A stretch of DNA of 64,000 nucleotides from Candida dubliniensis CD36 (lineage: Eukaryota; Ascomycota; Pichiomycetes; Serinales; Debaryomycetaceae). Numbering within the stretch: position 1 is the stretch's first letter; every line of letters begins with the position of its first letter. The translations under genes were made by a program, and so were the position numbers. Positions 21,051 to 30,686 of the stretch are shown piece after piece. The stretch lies in assembly GCF_000026945.1 (NCBI RefSeq), contig NC_012861.1:1426001-1490000 (forward strand). The letters run 5' to 3'. The notes below the pieces were generated by a model, which had not been told where the DNA came from, ran no database searches, and saw nothing but the letters and a program-made list of their open reading frames with translations.

Positions 21051-21420
21051 GACAAAAAAGAGTCACACCTCAAAAAGAGTATAACCTCACTGTAGTTTAC
21101 GAAACAATAGGTGTATTAAGACTTCCTGAATTGGGTGTGGCACCAATGTGATGCTTTTAGCTTATATGTTTTTAAACTTAACATTGAAATATCTGTATTA
21201 GAAGTATACATTTGGTAGCGAAGTTTGTAAGAACAGTAAGGAAAAAATCCACAGTTTTTCGCATAGTAAGTATGTGCTTATTAATCAATTTAGTAAAAGC
21301 CCCCATATTTTTAATTTACTTCGCTCCAACTTCAAATTTATATTTAAGTATACACTTTTACTCTTCTTTTTTTTAAAAAACAAATATTTTATTTCTTTAA
21401 ATCTAACTCAATTGTCAAAA
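21051..21420. other. Intergenic region upstream of the quinone oxidoreductase gene
   Basis: A 370-bp tandem spacer. The open frame of the downstream gene extends to a GTG at 21274, but that part is Phe/Leu/Lys low-complexity and untranslated in my reading. No motif recognised. Confidence 0.5.
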
Positions 21421-22428
21421 ATGTCCACTTTACCCGAAACCCAGAAAGTTGTTCTTCATCGAGAAAACGGTGATTATGATGTAATTGAATATTCAGATTT
21501 TCCAACTCCAAAGATTGAATCGTCTCATGATATAATTGTGAAGAACTTTTATGCTGGCGTTAATTTTATTGAAGCTTATTTCAGAAAAGGAATTTACAAA
21601 GCAAGTTTACCTTATGTTTTTGGAAGAGAAGCCAGTGGTCAGGTTGTTGCAGTTGGAGCTGATGTCAGTACTTTGAAAGTGGGAGACAAAATTGCGTATT
21701 TATCCCCCAACACATTTGCCCAATACACTAAAATCACAGACGATAACTACAAGTATATAAAGTTATCAGACAACGCAAGCGATGAAGAGTTGAAGATTTA
21801 CGGGTCATTATTTTTACAAGGTTTAACAGCTTTGACGTTCGTTAACGAAGCCTACAAGGTACAAAAGGATGACTATATTCTTGTTTGGGCAGCTGCTGGT
21901 GGGGTTGGTAAGATTTTAGTTCAATTGATTTCACAACTCGGAGCCCATGTGATTGCCGTTGCCTCTACACCAGAGAAATTGAAAATAGCTCAAGAGTTGG
22001 GAGCAGAATTCTTAATAAACTCAACAACCGATGACGTTCTTGGGAAAGTCAAGGAAATTACTAATGGAGAAGGTGTTGCTGCTTCGTTTGATTCTGTGGG
22101 GAAAGATACTTTTGACATTTCATTGAACTCAATCAAAAGAAAAGGCACGTTTATTAGTTATGGAAATGCATCTGGACCAGTCACCCCATTCCCATTATCT
22201 ATTCTTTCCCCCAAGAATATCAAACTTGCAAGACCCCAGTTGTTTGCATATATTGGAAATGCTGAGGAATGGGAACATTACTCAACAGAATTGTTAAAGT
22301 TATTTGAAAGCGGTAAGTTGAAGTTTGATATTTTCAAGACCTACGATTTGAAAGATTATGTTCAAGCTGCAAAAGATTTGGAAGGCAGAAAAACCACTGG
22401 TAAGTTGACATTAAAGATTTCTCAATAG
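21421..22428 (+). CDS. ZTA1: NADPH:quinone oxidoreductase (zeta-crystallin type)
   Basis: Medium-chain reductase without zinc that reduces quinones with NADPH. It has the N-terminal GroES-like fold (VFGREASGQVVAVGADV) and a Rossmann fold with the AAAGGVGKILVQL nucleotide loop at about residues 158-170. The 335-residue length is typical. The ATG at 21421 follows a poly-A/T leader and is preceded by CAAAA. Its 3' end lies only 27 bp from the end of the convergent CBS-domain gene. The symbol follows the S. cerevisiae homolog; another quinone reductase paralog is possible. Confidence 0.87.
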   Translation: MSTLPETQKVVLHRENGDYDVIEYSDFPTPKIESSHDIIVKNFYAGVNFIEAYFRKGIYKASLPYVFGREASGQVVAVGADVSTLKVGDKIAYLSPNTFAQYTKITDDNYKYIKLSDNASDEELKIYGSLFLQGLTALTFVNEAYKVQKDDYILVWAAAGGVGKILVQLISQLGAHVIAVASTPEKLKIAQELGAEFLINSTTDDVLGKVKEITNGEGVAASFDSVGKDTFDISLNSIKRKGTFISYGNASGPVTPFPLSILSPKNIKLARPQLFAYIGNAEEWEHYSTELLKLFESGKLKFDIFKTYDLKDYVQAAKDLEGRKTTGKLTLKISQ

Positions 22429-22455
22429 TTCAAGTATATTTAAATATTTATGTAA

Positions 22456-22995
22456 TTACAATTTAGGTCTTGACTGTTCGTACTGCATCAAATCTTGAGG
22501 AGTAACAACTCCATAGACAAAATCGCCATGACCATTAGTAACTATGGCAAAATAGTTTCTCAGATTAAAAAACTCTGCTAGCTTTTCTAATGGCGTCAAT
22601 GGCGTTAAAACCTCATATTTTTTACCTCTTGGTTTCAAGATAGTGGTTTTGGGAGCAGTTCTATTAGAAGATAACACTTCTTTATTCTCTTGTTCGTACT
22701 TTCTTTTAGCAGATTGATTAAACCAAATCATATAGCTTTTCACTATTGGAGCAAGCACACTCCTATTTAGCCTATCTCCATTGTTTTTCAATTCTTCAAT
22801 ATTTATTACTCCTAATAATCTCTTTGTGCGTTCATGAATTACTGGCAAATATGTGAATTCATTCTCAAAAGCTATTCCAATTGCTTCATATATGGAAGTG
22901 GTGGGGTTTATTGAAACAGCTAATGGAATATTCAAATCTTCAATCGTGGCACCCCTATAATCTTTTGTTTGGAATAAGAATGGAGTTGCTGACAT
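22456..22995 (-). CDS. CBS-domain protein
   Basis: A 179-residue protein built mainly of a CBS pair. The first CBS motif covers about residues 22-75 (TSIYEAIGIAFENEFTYLPV, then LLGVINIEEL). The second covers about residues 125-172 (TPLEKLAEFF, then FAIVTN and VYGVVTPQDLM). The insert between them is basic. CBS pairs usually bind adenosine nucleotides and act as energy or nucleotide sensors. No catalytic domain is attached. Start at the ATG at 22995; the frame opens 24 codons further to a TTG. I do not recognise a named ortholog. Confidence 0.8.
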   Translation of the reverse strand: MSATPFLFQTKDYRGATIEDLNIPLAVSINPTTSIYEAIGIAFENEFTYLPVIHERTKRLLGVINIEELKNNGDRLNRSVLAPIVKSYMIWFNQSAKRKYEQENKEVLSSNRTAPKTTILKPRGKKYEVLTPLTPLEKLAEFFNLRNYFAIVTNGHGDFVYGVVTPQDLMQYEQSRPKL

Positions 22996-23261
22996 TACTT
23001 GAAATATGTGGTAGAGAAGAAAAAGGCTATTGATTATAACTGGAGAATGAACTTCTATATGTACCAAAACCTCTTTTTCTTTTTCTTCTTTTTTTGTGGA
23101 TGCTCTGAAAGATTGTTTGTTTAATTGGTAGTTTCTTTTTTAACTAATTCCTACAATGCACGTGACATGCAGAAAATATACCAACAGCTGGTTCTATGTT
23201 ATTGACATTATAATTATTCATTAATCTATAGAGCAGTTTAGAGTATATATCACCAATTAAA

Positions 23262-24842
23262 CTATGCTGCTTCAGCAGTGTGATGGTTGCCTGGTCTAGA
23301 GTCAGTCGAATTCGACACTTCACTTTCTTCTCTTGCAACCCGTCTCCAAACTTCTTCGTGATCACCATCATCCAAGACACCAATTCTCATTGTTGCTAAT
23401 AAATTCACTGCAGCAGTCAGATGGCCATAAACACCACCATAGAAAGCCTTTGTAGCATCTTTTCCATGTGAAGCTTTCAAAAGGGCAACCCCACCAGGAT
23501 GTTGGTCCATGAATGGAGTTATATCATGAATGATATTCTGGATAACTATATAAATGCGATCCTTGTTCGAGGTTGACGATATGATCTTTTTGAAATCAGT
23601 TGGTGAAATTAATGGTAACTTGGAAATTGGCGTACCCCAGTTTAGCTGACTCTTTGTTCTATTAATAATTTGCTGTTGCTGTTGTAATTTCAACTGCACA
23701 ATCAAGTTGTCAGGAGTCCGAGATAACTCGTCAACTGCACCCAACTTCTCCAAAACCCAAATAAACCATTTTGTAGGGTCATAAGTTAAATAACTATTGT
23801 CAACACGGTAATCATGTGGAAATTCATGATGATAGTTCTGGTGCGATTGTCCATACGTTAAGAAAGATACTAGTGGATTGTTGCAATTAGTCGAAGAGTT
23901 CTTGTCGTTAAAAGGTTGTGTGGGAATTGTTACATGAATTCTCTTTAAATGGCAAACTGACTCTGTACTTAATAATGATTGTTGACATAAAAACATGCGC
24001 AAAACGCCGGGATACAAAACTCCATGTACTATCGAATCGTCGCAAACGTATTTCGTAATAAAGGCTGGTATCAATATGGTGGTAACGAAAAACCAAAATA
24101 AATAAGTCTTTTGTTGCCACATCAAAAGATTTCGTAAGCTTTCATCGTAATCCTGTCTAATGATATCTTCAACATTGTATTCAGTGTCCATTTCTTTGTC
24201 TAAAATAATTTCGTTTTCCACTTTCTGGTTTTCTGGATGCTCTGGAAATTCCTGTTCCAAGAAATCCAAATAAAACTTTGTGAGCTTAGGTTTCTTAAGT
24301 AGCCATGCGTAATGACTAAACAAAAATCCTCTTTTAATCAGGTACGGGTCTCGTTCTGTGTCGTCAGTGAAATGATGATGTGCCCTATGCAATCCTGCCC
24401 ACCATCGAATTGATCCTAGTCCACAGCTGCTTCCAAAAATGCAAAAGTAATACTTCAATATCTCAATTTTTACTTTAAAGGAATTGTGGGCAAAGTACTT
24501 GTGATAGCCACTTGTGAATGCCAACATTGTAATGTTATAATATATACATGTGAAGTATAACGTTTTTTCATTCTCAGGAACGATGCTTTGTTTACAAAGG
24601 ACCACATACAAAACCGCCAATACTGGTAGCACAACAACAGTAAACAAATGGCTATAGTTTATTCGTTTAAAAAAATCCTGTTTCTGTTTCTTCATTTCAT
24701 TTATCTTAGTTCTCTTCATTTTCGTAGCTTGATTCATTAACTGCTGATGTGTGGAAGACAGCGACGAGGTTGATGCACTAGAAGCAACTTTCCTCTTTTG
24801 TACCTTCACTCCCTTGCTTGGATCTTCTGAATGCTTAGACAT
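23262..24842 (-). CDS. Acyl-CoA desaturase with cytochrome b5 domain, atypical OLE1 paralog
   Basis: ER membrane desaturase of the stearoyl-CoA delta-9 type, 526 residues. The histidine boxes are HKYFAH (114-119), HRAHH (152-156) and HQNYHH (334-339). A C-terminal cytochrome b5 domain has HPGG at 448-451 and the second heme His probably at 474. Odd points: the usual NSxxH motif before the third box reads ESVCH here (Glu294, His298). This replaces the Asn that in mouse SCD1 contacts the second metal through water. There is also a run of five Gln near residue 390 and a basic N-terminal extension of about 60 residues. The protein is clearly divergent from the housekeeping Ole1, so substrate or regiochemistry may differ. 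Confidence 0.86.
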   Translation of the reverse strand: MSKHSEDPSKGVKVQKRKVASSASTSSLSSTHQQLMNQATKMKRTKINEMKKQKQDFFKRINYSHLFTVVVLPVLAVLYVVLCKQSIVPENEKTLYFTCIYYNITMLAFTSGYHKYFAHNSFKVKIEILKYYFCIFGSSCGLGSIRWWAGLHRAHHHFTDDTERDPYLIKRGFLFSHYAWLLKKPKLTKFYLDFLEQEFPEHPENQKVENEIILDKEMDTEYNVEDIIRQDYDESLRNLLMWQQKTYLFWFFVTTILIPAFITKYVCDDSIVHGVLYPGVLRMFLCQQSLLSTESVCHLKRIHVTIPTQPFNDKNSSTNCNNPLVSFLTYGQSHQNYHHEFPHDYRVDNSYLTYDPTKWFIWVLEKLGAVDELSRTPDNLIVQLKLQQQQQIINRTKSQLNWGTPISKLPLISPTDFKKIISSTSNKDRIYIVIQNIIHDITPFMDQHPGGVALLKASHGKDATKAFYGGVYGHLTAAVNLLATMRIGVLDDGDHEEVWRRVAREESEVSNSTDSRPGNHHTAEAA

Positions 24843-25197
24843 CTCTAAGAATAAGCTCTTTGCCTGTCAAACACAGTGGCTGCTGGTGTTATAATGTTGC
24901 TCTCGTTTTTTTTTAGAGTTCTCCTGATTCACATCTTTTTAGTGAATGTGATGTTAACAGAATATACGGTTCGTGTACTGATGTTCAGAAACGAGAAGCT
25001 TTGAAAGATTTATTAGAAACAACAACAACAACAACAACAACCACTGAAAAAAAAAAAAAAAACAAGCACCAACAAGAAAAAAAAAACCCCAATAGTTTTC
25101 ATAGTATAAACAGTAAAGAGATTAGTCTGGGTTGTTTTAAAGTATCAATCCAAAATACTTGAGTCAACCGACAACATCAAATAAAAGATAACCCAAG
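24843..25197. promoter_or_regulatory. Shared upstream region of the desaturase and SNF12-like genes
   Basis: A 355-bp divergent promoter with a CAA trinucleotide run near 25018-25041 and A-tracts at about 25047-25061 and 25077-25086. No specific site assigned. Confidence 0.45.
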
Positions 25198-26607
25198 ATG
25201 CAACTGATACCACCACAGCAAGTGCCACACCATCCTCCACCGGTCAACAAACCAAGACCAAATGCTGCTGCTGTGCCAACCATTTCCTATCAACCAACAG
25301 ATATTATTATTCCAACTCAGTTATATGACAAAATAAGCAATTTAGGAGAATATAAAAGATTACAGGAAGCAGAGAAAAAATTGGATTTGCTTATTGCTAG
25401 AAAGTCCTTAGATTTCCAAGCGATACAACAAAAGTCGATCCATCCGCACGAATACAGACCATCTACAGGGGTTTTGAGAATTTTCATTTACAATACCTGT
25501 GAAAACCAGCCATGGCAAAAACAGTTATTACAACAACGAGGATTACCAGTTCCCGACCCCACTGTGGCTGAATCATCTTGGACGTTGCGCATAGAGGGCA
25601 AATTCATTAGTGATAATCCTGAGGAGCAACAGCAAATTGATGAAACATTCAAGTTTAGTTCATTTTTATCAGCAATTTCGGTTGATTTGCTTCCAAATGA
25701 GGATTACCCTAACATTCAAGAGTCTCAATCTCATATCATAGAATGGAGAGATGATGGCCTCAATGCCAATAAGCCGCCTGCTAGCGTTAGTTTTGATGGA
25801 TTGGATATCAAAAGAAACGGTATTTTCAATATCAAGTCAAAAATCGCTTTGCTAGTGAAAAACCATTCAAACAGTCTCAAGCTTTCAGAGGAAATGTCTA
25901 GGTTTGTTGGTAAGCAAGAATGCTCACAACAAGAATTGTTATACATTGTTTGGCAATATGTTTTATTCAAAGGTCTATTCAAAAAAAGTACTGCCTTCAC
26001 CGAGGTAGCTGCAGTAGAAACTACCACATTGCCCAACCCAGCGGATGACAAGGATGCCATTGACGACGATTTAACATTGATTGAAGCAGATGATCTCTTG
26101 TTTGAATTGTTTAAAGTGAAGACGTTTAAATTCCCGGAACTTTATAAATTAACCCAAGCACATTTTGTACCACGTGAACCTATCATCATAGACTATGAAG
26201 TGGACACCAGAAAATCGACAACCTTGGGTAACGTCGTTTTGGATATACCTGTTGAATTGCCACTCGATATTTTGAAGGCACAGAAGGAGTTGCTCGATGT
26301 GAACAAGGCTGCATTTGAAAACTTGGCTAAGGCTGACTCCACTATTCTGCAATTAGATCAAAGAATATCTTTGGCGATAATAGCTTTGCAGAATGCAAAC
26401 CTGAGGGAAAAATTCTATAGAGAATTGAGTGATGATCCAGTGAAGTTTATAGAGAACTGGGTTGAAAGCCAAGCCGAAACATTGAAAGCCTTAAAAAGTG
26501 ATGAAGGGTACGATGAGGAAGTCGTTAGAAGAGCCAAGTATTTCGAGGAAAATGAAAATCTCATCAAGGAAAAAATCGAACTTTTGTTAGGCTCAAACAA
26601 ATTTTAA
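25198..26607 (+). CDS. SNF12: SWIB-domain chromatin remodeller subunit (SNF12/RSC6 type)
   Basis: Subunit of a SWI/SNF-family remodelling complex, ortholog of human BAF60. A Pro-rich N-terminus is followed by the BAF60 N-terminal fold. The SWIB region lies in the middle (about residues 215-300: FNIKSKIALLVKN, then ELLYIVWQYVLFKGL). A helical C-terminus covers the last 120 residues. At 469 residues it is closer in length to Rsc6 than to S. cerevisiae Snf12, so the symbol is a best guess between the two. The third codon is CTG and should be read as Ser. Its 3' end faces that of the AT-hook gene, 127 bp away. Confidence 0.8.
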   Translation: MQLIPPQQVPHHPPPVNKPRPNAAAVPTISYQPTDIIIPTQLYDKISNLGEYKRLQEAEKKLDLLIARKSLDFQAIQQKSIHPHEYRPSTGVLRIFIYNTCENQPWQKQLLQQRGLPVPDPTVAESSWTLRIEGKFISDNPEEQQQIDETFKFSSFLSAISVDLLPNEDYPNIQESQSHIIEWRDDGLNANKPPASVSFDGLDIKRNGIFNIKSKIALLVKNHSNSLKLSEEMSRFVGKQECSQQELLYIVWQYVLFKGLFKKSTAFTEVAAVETTTLPNPADDKDAIDDDLTLIEADDLLFELFKVKTFKFPELYKLTQAHFVPREPIIIDYEVDTRKSTTLGNVVLDIPVELPLDILKAQKELLDVNKAAFENLAKADSTILQLDQRISLAIIALQNANLREKFYRELSDDPVKFIENWVESQAETLKALKSDEGYDEEVVRRAKYFEENENLIKEKIELLLGSNKF

Positions 26608-26734
26608 TTAAAAGAGTATGTTAAAGCACCCTTATATAGGTTCTATCTTGTATTATTTTATTACAACTTTAAATAAACGGGTTCTCTTAAAAAAAAAATG
26701 TATCAAATTGTGATTCATATAATTACAACATTTA

Positions 26735-29227
26735 CTAATCCAAATACTCTTCATCTTCATCTTCACCACCAGGAGATCCTTCAACCTCCATATAATTGTC
26801 ATCGTCATTGTCGTTGGCATCAATGTATTCGTCTCCTTCAAATACATCACCATATTTTGCAGCAGCACGTCTATCACTATAATCTATTGGTCTCTTTCTT
26901 GTCGATCTCTTTGTTTGTAACAATTCTTCTTGTTTTTGAATTAATGGTAGTAAGGCTGACAAGTAATCACGCAATTGTACAACTGGTTTAAAGATGATCG
27001 AGGCCATTGGGATTGGTGATTCTGCTCTCTCTTTCAAAGACAATCTAGACTCAAGATAGTGAATGAAATCCTGAAGCTCGGCACTATTTGATGCTACTTC
27101 GTACCAATATTCACTTTCATCGGTTTCTTTGAATGAAGAGGGAAGCTCTACACCATCTTCATTAAACTCAACGCCAGAAACAACCAAAGATTCTGTTAAC
27201 ATCTGGTGAACATCCTGAACATATAATTTAAAGGGTGATGGTAAAGGACCAGACAAACCAGCTGAGCCACTCCATGTGCTATTCATCTTCTTTACCGACG
27301 CCAACCCTCCATTAAAATCATCGGCCATATGACATAAATAAAACCTTCCTATACCAAACCCACAATCACCTGCGATCTGTTCGTTTAATCGAAGTTTAAA
27401 AGGATGAGCCATAGGGTCAGAAGTTGGGTCAATATATCGAATCTCTTCTTCGGATTTTCTTTTAGCTAGCTTTGTTTCAGCCACCCTTTTTGCTTCCTGA
27501 GCATCCTTAAACCCATTGAGAATGGCTCTTGCTGCATAGTAAGTATCCTTATCTCCTGGAATATCTTGCTGTTGAACACTGGAAGTAATCTCTCTCTTGA
27601 CAGCTTCCGAGTTCGCTAGTGCCCAGTGTACTAGAGTACGCAACATCACCAATCTATCCAACGGGTTCTCCAACCCTGCTAAACCGTGAGCCTCAAATTC
27701 CTGAGTGTAGAATGGATTAAAAATTATCAACCAATTGTCACTTTCCGGAAGTTTATTTAATAAAATTTCAGGGTTAGAAGGGTCCACTGGAGGTCCCTGA
27801 TCAAGATCATCTTGGTTGTTTTTATCAGAGCGCTTTAAAACCTTCCATTCCTTTGGTAATCCTAAATTAACACTCTGCGGTTTTAATTCTTGAATTGCCT
27901 TCATGTGCGAAGAAACTGGCTTTTTCCTATTCAAAACCAACCCAAGTAATTTCTTAAATAATGCCTGCATTTCTGACGAAACAAACTTCAGATCATAATC
28001 ATCATTTTCATTTTCTTGATGTCGCTTGACGTAGTTTGTTGTTTCATACTCAGAATCTTCCTCAAATAGTGGTAAGCTTAAGCCATATTCAAAATTTTGA
28101 GGACCAATATTATCAGTGGGTATAATCGCTTTAAATTTTGAAAGAAAAGATATTATGAATACGATGTCATTGGCATATGGAGCCTTAGCAACGGGATATC
28201 CAAGGGCAATTTTTTCATGTTTAGCGTCAAAATATTTGTCAACCAAACCATCATCGTATAAGTCATAATATAAACCAACAAGAGGACCTGGTAACTGTCG
28301 AGTAATCTTATTTTTATTGTTCAAAACGGTTGTTCTGCTAGCTTTTTGAGGGTATCTTGTCTTTTTATTGGTACTTATTCCCGTTGTATTTGAAGATAGA
28401 TTTTTCACTGATGTACTCAGCGAATCAGACTTTTGTTCCAATAAAGCTGTACGATTATTTGATGATGGTACCTGCTTCTTTAAATTAAGCTTTAAAATCA
28501 ACTTTGGCGATTTTGTCTGAGATCCTTCCCCTTGTTCGTCAATTTTTTCATGGTCTTTTGTATCATCATTACTTAGACTGAGACAAATGGACTTTGTATT
28601 GCTATCTCCTAAAGGTTTAAAGTTTAAAGTAGATTGGGTAGTCCTTTTTCTAATTGATGCAGAAGTGATTCTACCTTTAGGACTTTTTCGACCTCCTTTG
28701 CCCCCACGTGATCCAGGGCCTTCAATTGGCTGGGAATCTAATCTGAACTTAGACATCACTGCTTCGTTATAATTCTTCGATGAGGATGATTCTGGTGGAG
28801 CTAAGGTATTTGTTATGTTGCGTCGTGGTCTTCCTAAACGAGGTGGTTTTGAATCAGGGTCGTATGATACAAGTTTCACTTCGGAAGGTTTCGATTCGTC
28901 TTCTTTGTTAATAGGAGGCTTTTGGATGTCTGAATGGCTCTGATTAAGGTCTTCGAATATTTCTCTGTCGGCATGGTGTTCATTAAGTAACATATGTAAA
29001 GCTTCTTCGGCAGTTTCAGTGGATTCATTTTTATTTTGCTCCTCATTAATAAACTCGTAACTTAGTTCATTATTTTTGTGAGTACTGTCTTCTTTTTCAG
29101 TTAATCCAGCGTGTTGTTGATTTGCTGGTGTTTCTGGTGATCTTTGACTTAAGGCAGTAGTTGCACTAGTAATAGCATCAATTATCTCCTGGTGTTTACT
29201 CACTTCAGGGTCTATATGAACATCCAT
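26735..29227 (-). CDS. Large nuclear protein with AT-hook-like motifs, possible chromatin factor
   Basis: An 830-residue protein that I do not firmly recognise. The first 260 residues are polar, with two AT-hook-like basic patches (PPRLGRPRRN near residue 134 and GGKGGRKSPKGR near 175). A central region carries a conserved-looking globular stretch (LVGLYYDLYDDGLVDKYFD). Further on, LRTLVHWALANSEAVKREI resembles the WHIM/DDT helices of ISWI-associated proteins such as Ioc3 or Rsf1. The last 40 residues are Asp/Glu-rich. A basic KRPIDY region precedes the acid tail. I infer a chromatin-remodelling accessory protein. The neighbour facing it is a SWI/SNF subunit, but adjacency in yeast is weak evidence. 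Confidence 0.6.
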   Translation of the reverse strand: MDVHIDPEVSKHQEIIDAITSATTALSQRSPETPANQQHAGLTEKEDSTHKNNELSYEFINEEQNKNESTETAEEALHMLLNEHHADREIFEDLNQSHSDIQKPPINKEDESKPSEVKLVSYDPDSKPPRLGRPRRNITNTLAPPESSSSKNYNEAVMSKFRLDSQPIEGPGSRGGKGGRKSPKGRITSASIRKRTTQSTLNFKPLGDSNTKSICLSLSNDDTKDHEKIDEQGEGSQTKSPKLILKLNLKKQVPSSNNRTALLEQKSDSLSTSVKNLSSNTTGISTNKKTRYPQKASRTTVLNNKNKITRQLPGPLVGLYYDLYDDGLVDKYFDAKHEKIALGYPVAKAPYANDIVFIISFLSKFKAIIPTDNIGPQNFEYGLSLPLFEEDSEYETTNYVKRHQENENDDYDLKFVSSEMQALFKKLLGLVLNRKKPVSSHMKAIQELKPQSVNLGLPKEWKVLKRSDKNNQDDLDQGPPVDPSNPEILLNKLPESDNWLIIFNPFYTQEFEAHGLAGLENPLDRLVMLRTLVHWALANSEAVKREITSSVQQQDIPGDKDTYYAARAILNGFKDAQEAKRVAETKLAKRKSEEEIRYIDPTSDPMAHPFKLRLNEQIAGDCGFGIGRFYLCHMADDFNGGLASVKKMNSTWSGSAGLSGPLPSPFKLYVQDVHQMLTESLVVSGVEFNEDGVELPSSFKETDESEYWYEVASNSAELQDFIHYLESRLSLKERAESPIPMASIIFKPVVQLRDYLSALLPLIQKQEELLQTKRSTRKRPIDYSDRRAAAKYGDVFEGDEYIDANDNDDDNYMEVEGSPGGEDEDEEYLD

Positions 29228-29879
29228 TATATCTCAGTTCGATGATATAGCAAATAATAATTATTTTATAAAACTCAATTACCAGTATAGCTAGAGTTAT
29301 CTGTTGGTTTCTGTTTTCTTTTTTGTTTAGAAGTTTCAAGACAAAAAAAAAAAAAAAAGAAAGAACTGTACAAAGAATATGAAGTGCAAACCATTCGCCA
29401 ATCATATAGTCTACAGCACCTTATTGGTTGAAGTTAGATACTGATGTCGTAGATAATGTTAGTTTATTTATATAGATATTTAGAAACGGAGGGGAATAGC
29501 ACAATCAAACCGTGTCTACACAGTATCAATCAAACGTATGGCAAATTTGATCAATACATTTAAATGTACCGAAACATAGAGGTATAATGATCATTGGAGT
29601 ATTCAATATTCAGTTCATTCTTTTTCAAATTACCACAACTTAGATTTTTACAATAATCAATACTTTTTACTCGAAGTGTAATCATCACTAGGCTTTTGAT
29701 TTCAATCTTGTTGTTGTTAAAACTACACCATCTCATATTTGAGTCCGAACACGACTTCTCTTGAAAAACACCAAAGACGCTTCCTCTTGAAAAAAAAAAA
29801 AACTCAGTTCATGTAAATACGCGTCTGACCCGCAACCATTTTTTATTCAAACAATAATTTCAACAGAGACTAGTCAATC
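29228..29879. promoter_or_regulatory. Divergent upstream region of the AT-hook gene and RFA2
   Basis: A 652-bp region with an A-tract at about 29342-29358 and a second at 29790-29801. It holds one MCB element next to RFA2 (listed separately). Confidence 0.5.
29819..29824. promoter_or_regulatory. MCB element (ACGCGT) upstream of RFA2
   Basis: A perfect MluI cell-cycle box 56 bp upstream of the RFA2 ATG. MBF binds ACGCGT in front of G1/S genes, and RFA2 is a DNA replication gene, so site and gene match. The only other ACGCGT I noticed lies inside ARE2 coding DNA near 3052-3057. Confidence 0.6.
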
Positions 29880-30686
29880 ATGTCAGATTTTGGATTCGAT
29901 AATTATCATGGTGGAGGGTTCAACAATACATCTCAAGGTGGTTTTACTACTGAGCATGCTGGATCATCGCAGCGTCAAACAGCAACCCAAGTTAGACAGA
30001 GTTTGACCCCTGTAACAATCAAACAAATCAACGATGCGACACAACCAGTCCCAGACGCCGAGTTCAAAGTTAATAATGTCGAATTAAATATGATTTCATT
30101 TGTTGGTGTTGTACGTAAAGTTGAAAATATGAATGCATCTATTTCGGTGACTATTGAAGACGGAACTGGGTCTATTGATGTACGTAAGTGGGTGGATGAA
30201 GCCATCAGCACGGCCGACGAGGAATGCCAAAAGTACAGTGAGTTGAAAGATAAATATGTTTTTGTGGGTGGATCTTTGAAACAGTTTAGCAATCGTAAAA
30301 CTGTCCAGAATGCGTCTATTTCCCCAATAACTGACAGCAATCAAATTGTGTATCACCATTTGAGTGCAATTGAGCACCATTTGAAAGCTCAAGGTATTTC
30401 GACAACTGGTGCTGGTGGACAAACAACAAATGCTACCACCAGTGCTGGTAGCGGATTGTTTGTGGATAACCCAACTACTCACTCAAAAGGTACAGGGTCA
30501 ATGACGGACCAGGTGTTCGCAGTATTGAAAGAAAGCAGTAATACCATGCAAGCAGGTGTTCCAGTTGACTACATTATTGAAAAATTGAATATTACTAAAG
30601 AAGAATGTCTTTTGCATGTTGGCAAATTGCTTGAAGAAGGCAAAGTTTTTGCTGGTTATGATGATAACGCTTATGTCTGTCTTTGA
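29880..30686 (+). CDS. RFA2: Replication protein A 32-kDa subunit
   Basis: Middle subunit of the RPA single-stranded DNA-binding heterotrimer, used in replication, repair and recombination. The N-terminus is Gly/Ser/Gln-rich, with several possible phosphorylation sites (residues 1-40). The OB-fold covers about residues 58-165 (SFVGVVRKVENMNASI, then GTGSIDVRKW). A C-terminal winged helix lies at about residues 205-268 and ends NAYVCL. At 268 residues it is the normal length. Unlike S. cerevisiae RFA2, no intron is needed. An MCB box lies 56 bp upstream. Confidence 0.94.
   Translation: MSDFGFDNYHGGGFNNTSQGGFTTEHAGSSQRQTATQVRQSLTPVTIKQINDATQPVPDAEFKVNNVELNMISFVGVVRKVENMNASISVTIEDGTGSIDVRKWVDEAISTADEECQKYSELKDKYVFVGGSLKQFSNRKTVQNASISPITDSNQIVYHHLSAIEHHLKAQGISTTGAGGQTTNATTSAGSGLFVDNPTTHSKGTGSMTDQVFAVLKESSNTMQAGVPVDYIIEKLNITKEECLLHVGKLLEEGKVFAGYDDNAYVCL

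Noticed and set aside
30096..30482. Minus-strand frame antisense to RFA2
   Set aside because: Overlaps strongly conserved RFA2 coding DNA and has no family features.
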